The translations under genes were made by a program, and so were the position numbers. Under the pieces are notes generated by a model that saw nothing but the letters and a program-made list of their open reading frames with translations, searched no databases and was not told the origin of the DNA. From positions 4,464,001 to 4,528,000 of the forward strand of contig NZ_AP024600.1 in assembly GCF_036322585.1 (NCBI RefSeq): 64,000 bases of DNA, given 5' to 3'. Of the stretch, positions 44,140 to 56,036 are shown one piece after another; positions within the stretch are counted from its first letter, which is position 1, and the number at the start of each line of letters is the position of its first letter. The DNA is from Luteolibacter sp. LG18. Lineage in GTDB: Bacteria; Verrucomicrobiota; Verrucomicrobiia; Verrucomicrobiales; Akkermansiaceae.

Positions 44140-44904
44140 TCAAACCAACGCTTCGGCGGCCGAGGCCTTCGCGAAGTCGCGGTTCATACGGGCGATGTGG
44201 TCGGCACTGATCTCCTTCGGGCAGACGGCCTCGCACTCATACTGGTTGGTGCAGTTGCCGAAGCCTTCGGAGTCCATCTGGCGGACCATCGCGAGCACGC
44301 GCTTGTCGCGCTCCGGTTGGCCCTGCGGCAGGTGGCCGAGGTGGCTGACCTTCGCGGACACGAAGAGCATCGCCGAGGCGTTCTTGCAGGAGGCGACGCA
44401 GGCACCGCAGCCGATGCAGGCGGCGGCGTCGAAGGCCGTGTCGGCATCCGCCTTCGAGATCGGCAGCGCGTTCGCGTCCACGGCGGAGCCGGTGCGGACG
44501 TCGATGTAGCCACCGGCCGCGATGATGCGGTCGAAGGACGAGCGATCGGTGATCAGGTCGCGGATGACCGGGAAGGCCTTGGCGCGGAAGGGCTCGATCC
44601 AGATGGTGTCGCCATCGGAGAACTTGCGCATGTGGAGCTGGCAGGTCGTCACGCCGCGGTCCTTGCCGTGCGGGATGCCATTGATGGTCAGCGAGCACAT
44701 GCCGCAGATACCCTCGCGGCAATCGTGGTCGAAATGGATCGGCTCGTCACCGGAGTTCACGAGCTCCTCGTTGACGATGTCGAGCATCTCGAGGAAGGAG
44801 GCTTCCTCGGGAATGTCCTTCGCCGCGTAGGTTTCGATCTTGCCAGCGGAATCGGCGTTCTTTTGACGCCAGACCTTGAGAGTGAGATTGAGCTTCTTGG
44901 ACAT
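44140..44904 (-). CDS. sdhB: Succinate dehydrogenase iron-sulfur subunit
   Basis: 254 residues starting [14 protein letters not shown]. Three clusters are marked: 2Fe-2S in [15 protein letters not shown] with a later Cys in TTCQLHM; 4Fe-4S in [13 protein letters not shown]; 3Fe-4S with [15 protein letters not shown]. It relays electrons from SdhA flavin to the membrane heme subunit. An apparent longer reading of 502 residues to 45648 crosses the antisense of sdhA and is not real. Last gene of sdhCAB, 14 bases after sdhA. Confidence 0.95.
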   Translation of the reverse strand: MSKKLNLTLKVWRQKNADSAGKIETYAAKDIPEEASFLEMLDIVNEELVNSGDEPIHFDHDCREGICGMCSLTINGIPHGKDRGVTTCQLHMRKFSDGDTIWIEPFRAKAFPVIRDLITDRSSFDRIIAAGGYIDVRTGSAVDANALPISKADADTAFDAAACIGCGACVASCKNASAMLFVSAKVSHLGHLPQGQPERDKRVLAMVRQMDSEGFGNCTNQYECEAVCPKEISADHIARMNRDFAKASAAEALV

Positions 44905-44918
44905 GGTCGGCGGAAGGT

Positions 44919-46889
<1,971 letters not shown>

Positions 46890-46920
46890 GGCGGTGGAAA
46901 GTTGGAAGGGTGGGGATGAT

Positions 46921-47634
46921 TCAGCGACCGAAGCGGAAGATCAGGATCGCGAGCGGGATGGAGATGAAGCCGAGCCAGATCAGCGCCGCGTAGCCCTTGC
47001 TGATCGCGCAGATGAGGCCCTTCGACTTGCGGGAGCGCAGGCCCAGCGTCTGGAACATCGAGGCCACGCCGTGGGAAAGGTGCGAGCAGAGCATCGTCAT
47101 GGCGACGACGTAGAAGAGCACCACATACCAGACCGAGAAACCGTCGATCACCATTTTCCAGGCGTCCATGCGGGTCTCGCCGTGCTTGGCGAGATAGGCC
47201 TGGTCGACATACGTGCCGTAGGTGTTGCCGACGTGGGCGGTGAAGTGGAGGAGGTGATAGACCACGAACGCGAGGATCGTGAGGCCGGTCCAGATCATGA
47301 TCCGCGAGGACTTCGAGGCCTGCACGGTGGCCTCGTAGGCGTAGGGTTCGCGGGCGGCCTTGTTCTCCTTCGTCAGCAGGATCGTGGCCCAGACGTGGAG
47401 AACCACCGCGGTGAGCAGGCTCAGGCGGGCGACCCAGACACCCGCGCCATGGAGGAAGTGGTGGAGGAACTGCGCGTAGTCGTTGAACGGCTCACGGCCG
47501 AGGAAGACCACCAGGTTGCCCGCCAGGTGTCCCGCGAGGAAAAGCACCAGAACCAGTCCGGTGAGGGCGACGATGAGCTTCTTGCCGATCGAGGAGCTCC
47601 AGAAGGAACACAGGCTGCGTGAGAGGACGTTCAT
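46921..47634 (-). CDS. sdhC: Succinate dehydrogenase cytochrome b subunit, B-type
   Basis: 237 residues starting [20 protein letters not shown]. Five transmembrane segments, with the His residues that bind two b hemes in [40 protein letters not shown] and [13 protein letters not shown]. It is one protein in place of separate SdhC and SdhD, as in Bacillus and Wolinella, and reduces quinone (menaquinone is expected, by family). The start at 47634 is chosen because longer readings give a non-family N-terminus. First gene of sdhCAB. Confidence 0.93.
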   Translation of the reverse strand: MNVLSRSLCSFWSSSIGKKLIVALTGLVLVLFLAGHLAGNLVVFLGREPFNDYAQFLHHFLHGAGVWVARLSLLTAVVLHVWATILLTKENKAAREPYAYEATVQASKSSRIMIWTGLTILAFVVYHLLHFTAHVGNTYGTYVDQAYLAKHGETRMDAWKMVIDGFSVWYVVLFYVVAMTMLCSHLSHGVASMFQTLGLRSRKSKGLICAISKGYAALIWLGFISIPLAILIFRFGR

Positions 47635-47959
47635 GGGTGGACGGAAAACGTAATGGCGGACGACAGGTTTGATAGGTTCCCGCGTATGAGCTGACAAGGG
47701 GAGACTCGACAGTTTGAAAATTGTCGTGGACACCGGCGGCTTTAAGGCGGGGACACGCATGGATGCACCCGCGGCAGCATCGGATGAAGCCCAAAAATTG
47801 CAAATTTCGGATTTGCGAATGAGTCGCAATAATTCGCGAAAAAAGCGCCGTTCATGTCCGCCGCGCATGGGGTTCCGGAGGAGTCATGCGGCCCGTTGAT
47901 CGACCGATGTTGAAACTTGGCCCGGCGGCTGCTATTTGGACGATGAAACCCCTATCATC
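47635..47959. promoter_or_regulatory. Divergent control region of sdhCAB and amidoligase locus 2
   Basis: These 325 bases lie between two divergent operons and hold no gene. Two inverted repeats stand out: CGACAGTTTGAAAATTGTCG at 47707-47726 (18 of 20 positions symmetric) and TTGCGA-ATGAG-TCGCAA at 47813-47829. The second is in an AT-rich patch (about 47790-47850) that is the best candidate for promoters. No named regulator site could be assigned. Confidence 0.4.
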
Positions 47960-49390
47960 ATGTTTGAGGGCTACGCTCCGGAAAAATTCTACGACGAAAT
48001 GTTCTCCGCCACCGGCACCGTCCGGGACCACTGCGGACCGCTCTACGAGCGATTCAACGGCCTATCCGAACGTGACTTTTTGTCCCGCAAGGCGACCTGT
48101 GAACTCTACTTCTTGCGGCAGGGCATCACCTTCAATGTCTATCATGACAACCGCGGGACCGAGCGGATCTTCCCGTTCGACCCCGTGCCGCGGGTGATCC
48201 CGGCCGACGAGTGGGAGCACCTGGAGGCGGGCCTGACCCAGCGGCTGCTGGCGCTGAACCTCTTCCTCCACGACATCTATCACGACCAGAATATCCTCCG
48301 GGACGGCGTGATTCCCCGCCACTACATCGAGAACGCGAAGCACTACCGCCCGGAATTCCGCGGCGTGAACGTGCCCGGGGACATCTACATCCACATCTGC
48401 GGCAGCGACCTGATCCGCGGTGGCGACGGGGTCTATTACGTCCTCGAGGACAACGGCCGCTGCCCGTCGGGGGCCTCCTACCTGTTGGAGAACCGCAATG
48501 CCCTGAAGCGGGCGTTCCCCGGGCTCTTCGATAGCCTCGGCGTCCGCTCGGTGAGTTCCTATCCGCGCGACCTGCTGGACATGCTCCACCACATCGCGCC
48601 GCGCCGCACCGATGACCCGGTCTGCGTGCTGCTCACCCCCGGCTGCCACAACAGCGCCTACTTCGAACACTGCTACCTGGCCCGCGAGATGGGCATCGAG
48701 ATCGTGGAAGGCCGCGACCTGGTGGTGATCGACAACGTGGTCTACATGCGGACCACCCACGGTCTGGTCCGGGTGGACACGATCTACCGCCGCATCGACG
48801 ACGATTTCCTCGACCCCACCGTGTTCCGGAAGGACTCCGTGCTCGGCGTGCCGGGCCTGATGAACGCCTACCGGGCGGGCAACGTCTCGCTCGCCAACGC
48901 GATCGGCACCGGGGTGGCGGATGACAAGGTGATCTACTACTTTGTCCCGAAGATCATCGAATACTATCTCGGCCAGGAGCCGATCCTCCCGAACGTGCCG
49001 ACCTATCTGGCATCCGAGGAGGAGGATCTGAAATACATCCTCGACCACCTCCCGGAGCTGGTGGTGAAGGCGGCGAACGAGTCCGGCGGCTACGGCATGC
49101 TGATGGGACCGCAGGCCACCAAGGAGGAAATCGCGGCCTTCCGCGAGCGGATCATCGCCGATCCGCGCAACTACATCGCCCAGCCGGTGGTTTCCCTGTC
49201 CCGCAGCCCCACGTGGTGCGAGGGCGCGATGGAAGGGCGCCACCTGGACCTGCGCCCGTACATCATCTACGGTCGCGACATCAAGATCGTCCCCGGCGGG
49301 CTGACCCGTGTGGCCTTGACCAAGGGCTCGCTGGTCGTCAATTCCTCGCAAGGCGGAGGCAGCAAAGACACCTGGGTACTCCGTCACTGA
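47960..49390 (+). CDS. Circularly permuted ATP-grasp ligase, amidoligase locus 2
   Basis: 476 residues from ATG 47960 (a TTG at 47936 would add eight). Features of circularly permuted ATP-grasp proteins: [15 protein letters not shown] start, [72 protein letters not shown] and [13 protein letters not shown]. It is a stand-alone version of the first half of the 12300-14762 protein. The next two genes code its usual partners, alpha-E and transglutaminase. Confidence 0.9.
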   Translation: MFEGYAPEKFYDEMFSATGTVRDHCGPLYERFNGLSERDFLSRKATCELYFLRQGITFNVYHDNRGTERIFPFDPVPRVIPADEWEHLEAGLTQRLLALNLFLHDIYHDQNILRDGVIPRHYIENAKHYRPEFRGVNVPGDIYIHICGSDLIRGGDGVYYVLEDNGRCPSGASYLLENRNALKRAFPGLFDSLGVRSVSSYPRDLLDMLHHIAPRRTDDPVCVLLTPGCHNSAYFEHCYLAREMGIEIVEGRDLVVIDNVVYMRTTHGLVRVDTIYRRIDDDFLDPTVFRKDSVLGVPGLMNAYRAGNVSLANAIGTGVADDKVIYYFVPKIIEYYLGQEPILPNVPTYLASEEEDLKYILDHLPELVVKAANESGGYGMLMGPQATKEEIAAFRERIIADPRNYIAQPVVSLSRSPTWCEGAMEGRHLDLRPYIIYGRDIKIVPGGLTRVALTKGSLVVNSSQGGGSKDTWVLRH

Positions 49391-49399
49391 TTTCCCGCC

Positions 49400-50443
49400 A
49401 TGCTCTCCCGAGTCGCAAACACGCTCTACTGGATGGTTCGCAACGTCGAACGCGCCGATAACCTCGCCCGCCTCATCGATGTCAACCAGCAGCTCCTCCT
49501 CGATTTCGAAAGTCTCGACAGCGAACGCCTCCGCGCGTTCTGGCGGCCGATCATCCTCAGCACCGGGGATGAGGAGACCTTCGACAAGCTCTACGAAAAG
49601 GCCGGCAGCGCCGAGGTGATCCGGTTCCTGACCGATGACCGCCGGAACCCGAACAGCATCGTCTCCTGCATCGCGCTCGCCCGCGAGAACGCCCGCACCA
49701 TCCGTGACCAGCTCGCGGACGAGCTGTGGGAGGAGATCAATGCCCTGCACCTCTACCTGCAATCGGACGAGGCCTCGTTCGTGGCGCAGAACGATCCCAC
49801 GAAGTTCTACGCGTTGATCCGTCGCGCGGCGCTCGCCTTCCACGGCATCGCCGCGTCCACCACCGCCCGCAACGAGGCGTGGGAATTCATGGACCTGGGC
49901 CGCTACCTGGAGCGCGCGGACAAGACCACCCGTTTCCTGGACATCGCGAACTACCTGCCCGCCGGCGTGGATGCCGGCGAGACCGGTTCGCCGGGCGTCC
50001 TCCACTGGAGCGCCATCCTCCGCTCGTGCGGCGCGATGGGGGCCTTTCGCGCGGAATACCAGGGCGATCTCACGCCGGAGAACGTGGTGAAGTTCCTGAT
50101 CTTCTCCCACGACTTCCCGCGCTCGGTGCGGTTCTGCCTGAACCGGATCGACCAGAGCCTGCACCGCATCTCCAACACCCCGCGCGGTACCTTCTCCTGC
50201 GAGGCGGAGCGTGAGGCCGGCCGCTTGTTCTCCCACCTCAGCTTCGCCTCCGCCGGCGAGGTGTTCGACATGGGCCTGCATGAATACCTCGACAGCCTCC
50301 AGGAGCGGTTCAACGCCATCGGCGGGGAGATCTTCGAAACCTACGTGCTGATGCCGGAGCGGGTACAGTCCCGGCCGTCGGACTCCTTCACGCCGACCTC
50401 CACCGCGCTGGCATGGCAAATGGAACAACAGCAACAGCAGTGA
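49400..50443 (+). CDS. Alpha-E domain protein, amidoligase locus 2
   Basis: 347 residues, almost wholly helical, starting MLSRVANTLYWMVRNVERAD, the standard opening of alpha-E proteins. Other conserved parts are EAWEFMDLGRYLERADKTTRF and PRSVRFCLNRIDQSLHRIS. The alpha-E domain has no proven activity; it is always found with circularly permuted ATP-grasp proteins and is thought to assist substrate handling. It starts 9 bases after the ligase gene. Confidence 0.9.
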   Translation: MLSRVANTLYWMVRNVERADNLARLIDVNQQLLLDFESLDSERLRAFWRPIILSTGDEETFDKLYEKAGSAEVIRFLTDDRRNPNSIVSCIALARENARTIRDQLADELWEEINALHLYLQSDEASFVAQNDPTKFYALIRRAALAFHGIAASTTARNEAWEFMDLGRYLERADKTTRFLDIANYLPAGVDAGETGSPGVLHWSAILRSCGAMGAFRAEYQGDLTPENVVKFLIFSHDFPRSVRFCLNRIDQSLHRISNTPRGTFSCEAEREAGRLFSHLSFASAGEVFDMGLHEYLDSLQERFNAIGGEIFETYVLMPERVQSRPSDSFTPTSTALAWQMEQQQQQ

Positions 50444-51342
50444 GCACGGAGGAACCGGCCGAGGCCCCCGAACCGGCGTCCTTGGCCTGCGGGATGAAAC
50501 TCGCGGTGGTGCACCGCACGGTGTTCTATTACGGATCACCGGTGATCGACAGCGTGAACACGCTGCACCTGGAGCCGCGCACGTTTCCGTTCCAACAAAC
50601 GCTCGGTGCCCTGGTGAAAGTGCTGCCCGCCACCCGCGTGCGGCGCTTCACCGACCTGTTCCAGAACATCACCCACCACTTCGAACTGCCGCAGCCACAC
50701 GCGAAGCTGGAGATCGAGAGCCGCATCAAGGTCCGCAACCTGCCGCTGGAGATTTCCTCCGACGCCAAGGTTTCGACCCTCGACGATTGCAAGGACTGCT
50801 CGATCCGCGAGCGCATCTGGCCGTTCCTGCAGGAAAGCCACCTGATCTCGAAAACCCCGGACGTGTGGCGGCAGGCGGTCGATCTGACCCGCGGCCACGT
50901 CTCCGTGTATGAGCAGGCGCTGGCGATCCTCCACTGGATCCACGCCACCTTCTCCTACGAATCCGGCAGCACCCATGTGCACACCCACATGGAGGAGGCC
51001 TTCGAGCTGCGCCGCGGCGTGTGCCAGGATTACACCCACGTCATGATCGGGCTGTGCCGAGCGGTTGGCATCGGCGCTCGTTACGCCTCGGGTTACCTTT
51101 ACAACGGTCCGCGCGACCGGCTGGTGGGCGCGCAGGCGTCCCACGCTTGGTGCGAGGTCTATCTGCCCGGCGCGGGTTGGATCGGCTTCGACCCCACCAA
51201 TGGCACGCTTGCGGACGCGCGTTACGTGAAGATCGCCGTGGGCCGCGACTACGACGATGTCGCGCCGGTCAAAGGCAGCTACCACGGCCACGGCCATTGC
51301 CACATGGAAGTGACGGTGGAGGTGTCGCGGATCGAGTCGTGA
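50440..51342 (+). CDS. Transglutaminase-like cysteine protease, amidoligase locus 2
   Basis: 300 residues if begun at GTG 50440, which overlaps the alpha-E stop as GTGA; ATG 50413 or 50494 are alternatives. The N-terminal beta domain runs from MKLAVVHRTVFYYGSPVI to about residue 150. The triad is Cys in RRGVCQDYTHVMIG, His in ASHAWCEVYLPG and Asp in IGFDPTNG. The last residues are His-rich (GSYHGHGHCHMEV), close to the metal-tail seen in some members. Paralogous to the protein at 11414-12295 but distinct in length and N-terminus. Confidence 0.88.
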   Translation: MSTEEPAEAPEPASLACGMKLAVVHRTVFYYGSPVIDSVNTLHLEPRTFPFQQTLGALVKVLPATRVRRFTDLFQNITHHFELPQPHAKLEIESRIKVRNLPLEISSDAKVSTLDDCKDCSIRERIWPFLQESHLISKTPDVWRQAVDLTRGHVSVYEQALAILHWIHATFSYESGSTHVHTHMEEAFELRRGVCQDYTHVMIGLCRAVGIGARYASGYLYNGPRDRLVGAQASHAWCEVYLPGAGWIGFDPTNGTLADARYVKIAVGRDYDDVAPVKGSYHGHGHCHMEVTVEVSRIES

Positions 51343-51388
51343 GCGTCCGCCTGAGAGAACGGCTCCTTGAGGAGTCCGGGCCATCTCA

Positions 51389-51503
51389 GACAGAATTAAC
51401 AGAATTATACAAAATTAACAGGAGGCGAGGGAACGGAGTGGATTCTTAGGAGCGCTATTCTCACCTCCATTTTGTAAATTCTGAAAATTCTGTTAATCCT
51501 GTC
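51389..51503. repeat. AT-rich imperfect inverted-repeat element
   Basis: The left end (51389-51422) and the complement of the right end (51503-51469) share GACAG-ATTAACAGAATT and a following AT-rich stretch. The core between them has no coding content. It sits between the transglutaminase gene and the acetylesterase gene and is much richer in AT than the rest of the window. Confidence 0.5.
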
Positions 51504-51624
51504 GAAATCGGCCGACGTGAAAGCAAATGCCCCCAGCTTGCGACAATGGCACGTCCGGAGGCACCCGCGCCTTGCCAGACCCACGGGGATTTTCGATAGG
51601 ATCGTGATCCATCCCGTTGCCCCG

Positions 51625-52584
51625 ATGAAAACCTCCCGCCGCCTGCTGCCCCTGACTTGGATCGCCGCTCTCTCCCTGTCCGCAAGCGCCGGAGCCCAGG
51701 TTCCGAAGAGCGTTTCGCCAACGCTTCAGATCAAGGACATCCCGGTCCAGACTCAGCGCGGGGAGGGGAAGGGGCGTTACGTCCCGCCCGTGCCCACGAA
51801 GGCCGATCTGCCCACGCTGTGGCTCATTGGCGATTCCACGGTGCGCAATGGATCGGGCGGCGACAACGGCCCGGAAGGCCAGTGGGGTTGGGGCGGACCG
51901 ATCGCCGCCTTCATCGATCTCACCCGGGTCAATCTCGTCAACCGCGCCCTGGGCGGCACCAGCAGCCGCAGCTTCTACAACGCGAACTGGAAGGAGATGA
52001 AGCCCTCGATCAAGAAGGGGGACTTCGTCATGATCCAGTTCGGCCACAACGACGGTGGCCGCCCCGAGGGTGTCTATCCGCAGGGTCGAGGCTCTCTCAA
52101 TGGCAGCGGCGAGGAAACCCGCGAGGTGGAAACCACTCCCGGCACGAAAGAGGTCGTGCACACCTTCGGCTGGTATCTGAAGCAATACGTCGACGAGGCG
52201 AAGGCCCAGGGAGCGACCTCGGTCATCTGCTCCTTCACCGCACGTGAAGCGTGGAACCCCGATGGCACTTTCAAGAGTGGCGGTTCCTACGCCACCTGGG
52301 CCGCGGAGGTCGCGAAGAACACCAACACGCTCTACCTGCCGCTCAACGAGACCATTTCCGCTCGGTATCAGGTACTGGGAAAAGCGAAGGTCGAAACGTT
52401 CTTCGTGCCCGCACCGAAGGAGAGCCTGCACACCGGTTGGGACGGCGCGGTGGTGAACGCCGAGTGCGTCATCGCCGGTCTCAAGGCCCTCCCCGGCGAT
52501 CCGCTCGGAAAGTTTCTCAACGACCGCGCCCGGCCCATCGCCCCGTGGACCGCGAAACCCGCGGACGTGCTGCCGGCGCGTTGA
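51625..52584 (+). CDS. Secreted SGNH esterase, rhamnogalacturonan acetylesterase-like
   Basis: 319 residues with signal peptide MKTSRRLLPLTWIAALSLSA. The SGNH blocks are Ser in WLIGDSTVRNG, Gly in NRALGGTSSRS, Asn in IQFGHNDGG, and the C-terminal block V with His in SLHTGWDGA. The order and spacing match rhamnogalacturonan acetylesterases that remove acetyl groups from pectin. ATG 51625 is preferred to an upstream start. The substrate is inferred from the family. Confidence 0.82.
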   Translation: MKTSRRLLPLTWIAALSLSASAGAQVPKSVSPTLQIKDIPVQTQRGEGKGRYVPPVPTKADLPTLWLIGDSTVRNGSGGDNGPEGQWGWGGPIAAFIDLTRVNLVNRALGGTSSRSFYNANWKEMKPSIKKGDFVMIQFGHNDGGRPEGVYPQGRGSLNGSGEETREVETTPGTKEVVHTFGWYLKQYVDEAKAQGATSVICSFTAREAWNPDGTFKSGGSYATWAAEVAKNTNTLYLPLNETISARYQVLGKAKVETFFVPAPKESLHTGWDGAVVNAECVIAGLKALPGDPLGKFLNDRARPIAPWTAKPADVLPAR

Positions 52585-52606
52585 GAAGAATCGATCTGTT
52601 CTTCAT

Positions 52607-52799
52607 ATGGAGTGCGGCGAGCAATCGCCGCTTTGAGCGGAGGCGAGTCATCGCCGGAATGAAAACCTGCACTTGAGGGTGCAACTCCCACGTCCCAAGG
52701 CAACCTCAACGCCGGCTCATGTTTTGTCGGCAGGATGCAATCGTATTCCCGTCGATTCTCTCCTGCACCAAAAGCGGCGATTGCTCGCCGCACTCCACA
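52607..52799 (+). repeat. About 190-bp element with hairpin-bearing inverted ends (copy B)
   Basis: Both ends carry the perfect hairpin GCGGCGA-GCAA-TCGCCGC (52614-52631 and 52774-52791), and a second hairpin GGCGA-GTCA-TCGCC lies at 52642-52655. It matches the complement of 10568-10757 at both ends. It begins 22 bases after the acetylesterase stop. The longer right end, read as complement, continues to match copy A for AGGAGAGAATCGACGG. The remaining intergenic bases to 52873 show nothing else. Confidence 0.75.
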
Positions 52800-52873
52800 T
52801 AAGAAGGCCCGCCCGGCCGTCATCCACTACCTTCTTGTGATCATTCCCATTTGCTGATAATCCCATCCGGCAA

Positions 52874-54178
52874 ATGAGATACCGTCCGTCCCGCGCGTTT
52901 CTGATTTGCATGGTGCCGATGTTGGCGACCGGTGCCGCTGGCGCCTGGGCATGGAACAAGGCCACCTCGGTTCCGAACGAGATAAGAGCCAAGCAGGATT
53001 TCTTTAAAGCGGTGGCTTACAAAAAGCCATGGACCTACGACATGCCGGACGAGGTGGTCCGCGAGCAAACCCGGCAGGCCACCGAGGAGATGCTCGCGAA
53101 ACTCTATGCCGAGTTTCCGGCGATGAAGGGGGAATCGCATCCCGTGCCGGATGACGAGAACGGCTTCCTGCTTCTCCACCAATTGTCCGGCGCGCCCCAC
53201 CGCACCGGACCGCCGGTCAGTCCGGAGCTTCGGAAGCTCCTGAACGACCCCTCGATTCCTTGGGACGCCGCCCAGGCCAAGCGCCTATTGGAGGAAAACG
53301 CCGAAGTGGTGGCGCGGATCGAGCGCATCGCAGCGTTGAAAACCCGTTCGTCCGATCGGATGCCGCGGGACTACGGCGGTTTCATCGGGGCGCGTGCGGC
53401 GAAGACCTCGGCGGACATTTTGCTAATGAAGGCTCGCCTGGCCGCCGAGGCGAAGGACGAGCCCGAGGTGCTCCGGCTCATTAACGCCACGCAGAACCTG
53501 GGCTCCCATTTCCGCGAGGTCGAAACGCCCAATTTGCTCGGGGAAACCGTCACCATCCTGATCGACCTCAGCGTCCGGCATGCGGTGTTCGATTCCCTGC
53601 TGCCCGCATTCGGACGGGACGCCGATTTGCCGAAATGGAAAACAGCGCTGGTGCATCGCTCCTACGGTCCCGCTCCCTTTGCCAAGGTGATGCGCGGCGA
53701 ATGGGAAACGACGGCCCGCTACTACTTGTTGCCCGGCATTCTCCGCCCGAAACATCCTGACAATCCGCCCGATGCCGAGGCGCTCGCCCGCTACCAAACC
53801 TCCTGTTTCAATACCATGATCACCCGCATGTCCGGATTGGGCATGGCGGAATTCCTGACGGATCCTGGTTTGGGCGAACCACGCGGCGAACACCTTTCCA
53901 AGCGCAGCCGCGAGATCCTGAACATGCTGTGGATCGGCAGCCGCGCGTGGGCGAAGGGCTACGTGCGCGCCGCTTCGACGCTCGATCAATATCAAGCCGC
54001 CCTGGAGTTGTTGGAGTCGGAGAAGCAGGGCGCCACATTGGCCTCCGGCCCGCTCGCGGGCGCGACCCGTGATCCGCTCGGTGGCGAGCCGTATCTGTTC
54101 GATGCGGCCACCCGCACGGTCAGCGGCCCGCCCGCCGCATTGAAAGCGGAGGTGAAGCCGATCCGGCTGCCGTGGTGA
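52874..54178 (+). CDS. Secreted or membrane-anchored protein of unknown function
   Basis: 434 residues, not recognised. The N-terminus (RAFLICMVPMLATGAAGAWAW) is a signal or anchor. The rest is mostly helical. The C-terminal end DPLGGEPYLFDAATRTVSG resembles short motifs found at the end of many Planctomycetes/Verrucomicrobia proteins of unknown role. No catalytic signature was seen. Codon use is somewhat less GC-biased than in neighbouring genes. It stands alone, convergent with the antiporter gene, whose stop is 4 bases away. Confidence 0.65.
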   Translation: MRYRPSRAFLICMVPMLATGAAGAWAWNKATSVPNEIRAKQDFFKAVAYKKPWTYDMPDEVVREQTRQATEEMLAKLYAEFPAMKGESHPVPDDENGFLLLHQLSGAPHRTGPPVSPELRKLLNDPSIPWDAAQAKRLLEENAEVVARIERIAALKTRSSDRMPRDYGGFIGARAAKTSADILLMKARLAAEAKDEPEVLRLINATQNLGSHFREVETPNLLGETVTILIDLSVRHAVFDSLLPAFGRDADLPKWKTALVHRSYGPAPFAKVMRGEWETTARYYLLPGILRPKHPDNPPDAEALARYQTSCFNTMITRMSGLGMAEFLTDPGLGEPRGEHLSKRSREILNMLWIGSRAWAKGYVRAASTLDQYQAALELLESEKQGATLASGPLAGATRDPLGGEPYLFDAATRTVSGPPAALKAEVKPIRLPW

Positions 54179-54182
54179 AACC

Positions 54183-55919
54183 TCACTCCGCGTCCATCAC
54201 ATCGCCCACGACTTCCTCGGGGATGATGTCGGCGCGCAGGTAGGAGCTCATCGCCGAGCGCACCATCGCGATCGCGCTCTCGCGTTCGTCGTGGATCACG
54301 ATCACCTCGCGCTCGCGCAGGCGTTCGACTTCCTCCGGGAACTTCGCGCGGCCGAAGATGACCACGCCGGGATTGCGCTCGCGGACCAAGGGCACGGCCA
54401 CGCAGGTGGCGGCGGTGTTCGGGAAGGTGAATGCCACCAGACGGGCCCGGCCGATCCCCGCGAGGTCGAGCGCTTCCGGATGGGTGGCATCGGCGAAGAG
54501 CACGAGCTGGCCCTGCTTCTTCAGGTCTCGAACGGTGTCGGAATTCAGTTCCACCACCAGCGTGTCCACGCCGCAGCGTTTGAGCGCCTCGTTCAAGGCC
54601 CGGCCCACCGGTCCGTAGCCGATGATTACCGCGTGGTCGCCGATTTCCTTGAGCGCCTTCGAAGGGGCGAGCGACTCCGGCAGCGGCTTCTTCGACTTGA
54701 ACCACCCGAGCAGTTCCATCTTCCGGCCGACCGGCCCGCTGAGGCGCATCAGGCCCGGGACGAGACCCATCGTCACCGCCGAGCAGATCAGCAGAAGCTG
54801 CACCGTGGCGGGATCGAAGGCGCGCAGGTAGGATGCCTTCTGCATCAGCACCAGCGAGAATTCCCCCGTGCTCGCCAGCGAGGCGGCGGCCAGCAGGGCC
54901 GGGCGGGGCGGAAGTTTCAGCACCCGCGCCGCCACGAAGGCGACCCCGCCCTTCAGCGTCAGGATCGCGAGGCAGCCGCCAAGCACCTGCGGCCAATGCG
55001 CCGCGATGGCCTGGAGGTCGATCTGGAGACCCACCGAAATGAAGAACAGCGCGAGGAAGAGATCCTTGAACGGCAGGATGTCCGCCATGATGCGGTGGCT
55101 GTAGATCGACTCGCTCACCACCAGACCCGCGGCGAAGGCACCCAGCGCCAGCGAAAGGTCGAGTGCGCCGCCGGCCATCGCGACCCCGCAGCACAGCGCC
55201 ACCACCGTCAGAGTAAACAGCTCGCGGCTGCGCGTGCGCGCCACGGCGTGGAGGAGGGGAGTGATGCCGTAGCGGCCCAGCAGCAGCGCACCGCCGAGGA
55301 ACAACACGCCCTTGCCAATGGCGAGCATGACCCCGCCGAATACCGAGCCGCCGCCTTTGCCGTAGATGGAAGGCAGGATCAGGATGAAGAGGATCACCAG
55401 CAGGTCCTGGAACAGCGCGATCGCCAGTGCCACGCGCGCGCCTGGGTTGTTCGGTTGGCCGAGGTCTTGGAAGGATTTCATCGCCACCGCGGTGGAACTC
55501 AGCGAAACCGCCACCGCCAGCACCGCGGCCTCCGCCGCCGGGAACCCGAGGAAATACGCCGCTCCGCCCGCCACCACGCCGGTCAGGCCGACCTGGATGC
55601 CGCCGCCCGCCAGCGCCTTCCGCCACAGGTGGCCGAGCTCGCCCAGCGAGAACTCGATCCCCAGCGTGAACATCAGCAGGATCACCCCGATCTCCGCGAG
55701 GTGGGAAATGACCGCGTCGCTCTCCTCGCCACCCACGAAGGGCAGCAGCCCACAGTTTGCGATCACCACCCCGCACAGCAGGTAGCCGACCAGCAGGCTC
55801 TGGCGGAACTTCACCAGCACCAGCGACACCAGCACGGCCAGGATCAACACCAGGCTCAGCAGCGCGAACAACGGCGACACGTTCGTCGCCCCGCTCGCCA
55901 GTAACCACACGCACGTCAT
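54183..55919 (-). CDS. Monovalent cation:proton antiporter-2 with RCK/TrkA-N domain (KefB/YbaL-like)
   Basis: About 578 residues from ATG 55919; ATGs at 55988 and 55991 would add about 23. Residues 1-390 are a CPA2 antiporter with 11-12 transmembrane segments (LLFVLCGVV-type GYLLCGVVIANCGLLP, MFTLGIEFSLGELG, SLSSTAVAMKSFQDL, LFQDLLVILFILIL). The C-terminus is a TrkA-N NAD-binding domain: HAVIIGYGPVGRALNEAL, VVELNSDTVRDLKKQG, FADATHPEAL. Potassium/proton exchange gated by NAD or thiols is the family role. Whether the regulatory subunit KefF/G exists is not shown here. Confidence 0.85.
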   Translation of the reverse strand: MTCVWLLASGATNVSPLFALLSLVLILAVLVSLVLVKFRQSLLVGYLLCGVVIANCGLLPFVGGEESDAVISHLAEIGVILLMFTLGIEFSLGELGHLWRKALAGGGIQVGLTGVVAGGAAYFLGFPAAEAAVLAVAVSLSSTAVAMKSFQDLGQPNNPGARVALAIALFQDLLVILFILILPSIYGKGGGSVFGGVMLAIGKGVLFLGGALLLGRYGITPLLHAVARTRSRELFTLTVVALCCGVAMAGGALDLSLALGAFAAGLVVSESIYSHRIMADILPFKDLFLALFFISVGLQIDLQAIAAHWPQVLGGCLAILTLKGGVAFVAARVLKLPPRPALLAAASLASTGEFSLVLMQKASYLRAFDPATVQLLLICSAVTMGLVPGLMRLSGPVGRKMELLGWFKSKKPLPESLAPSKALKEIGDHAVIIGYGPVGRALNEALKRCGVDTLVVELNSDTVRDLKKQGQLVLFADATHPEALDLAGIGRARLVAFTFPNTAATCVAVPLVRERNPGVVIFGRAKFPEEVERLREREVIVIHDERESAIAMVRSAMSSYLRADIIPEEVVGDVMDAE

Positions 55920-56036
55920 CGTCGCATTTCTCACCACCTCGCGGCGATCCAGCAAAGAACAAAATCCCGCAATCGACCGCGAATCCATCACAAGCCGCCG
56001 TCAGACGATTCCGCGCCTCCGTGGCACGCTCGGGAC

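Noticed and set aside
48062..50539. An 825-codon open frame on the minus strand
   Set aside because: Antisense to the ATP-grasp and alpha-E genes, both strongly conserved on plus. Same high-GC artefact.
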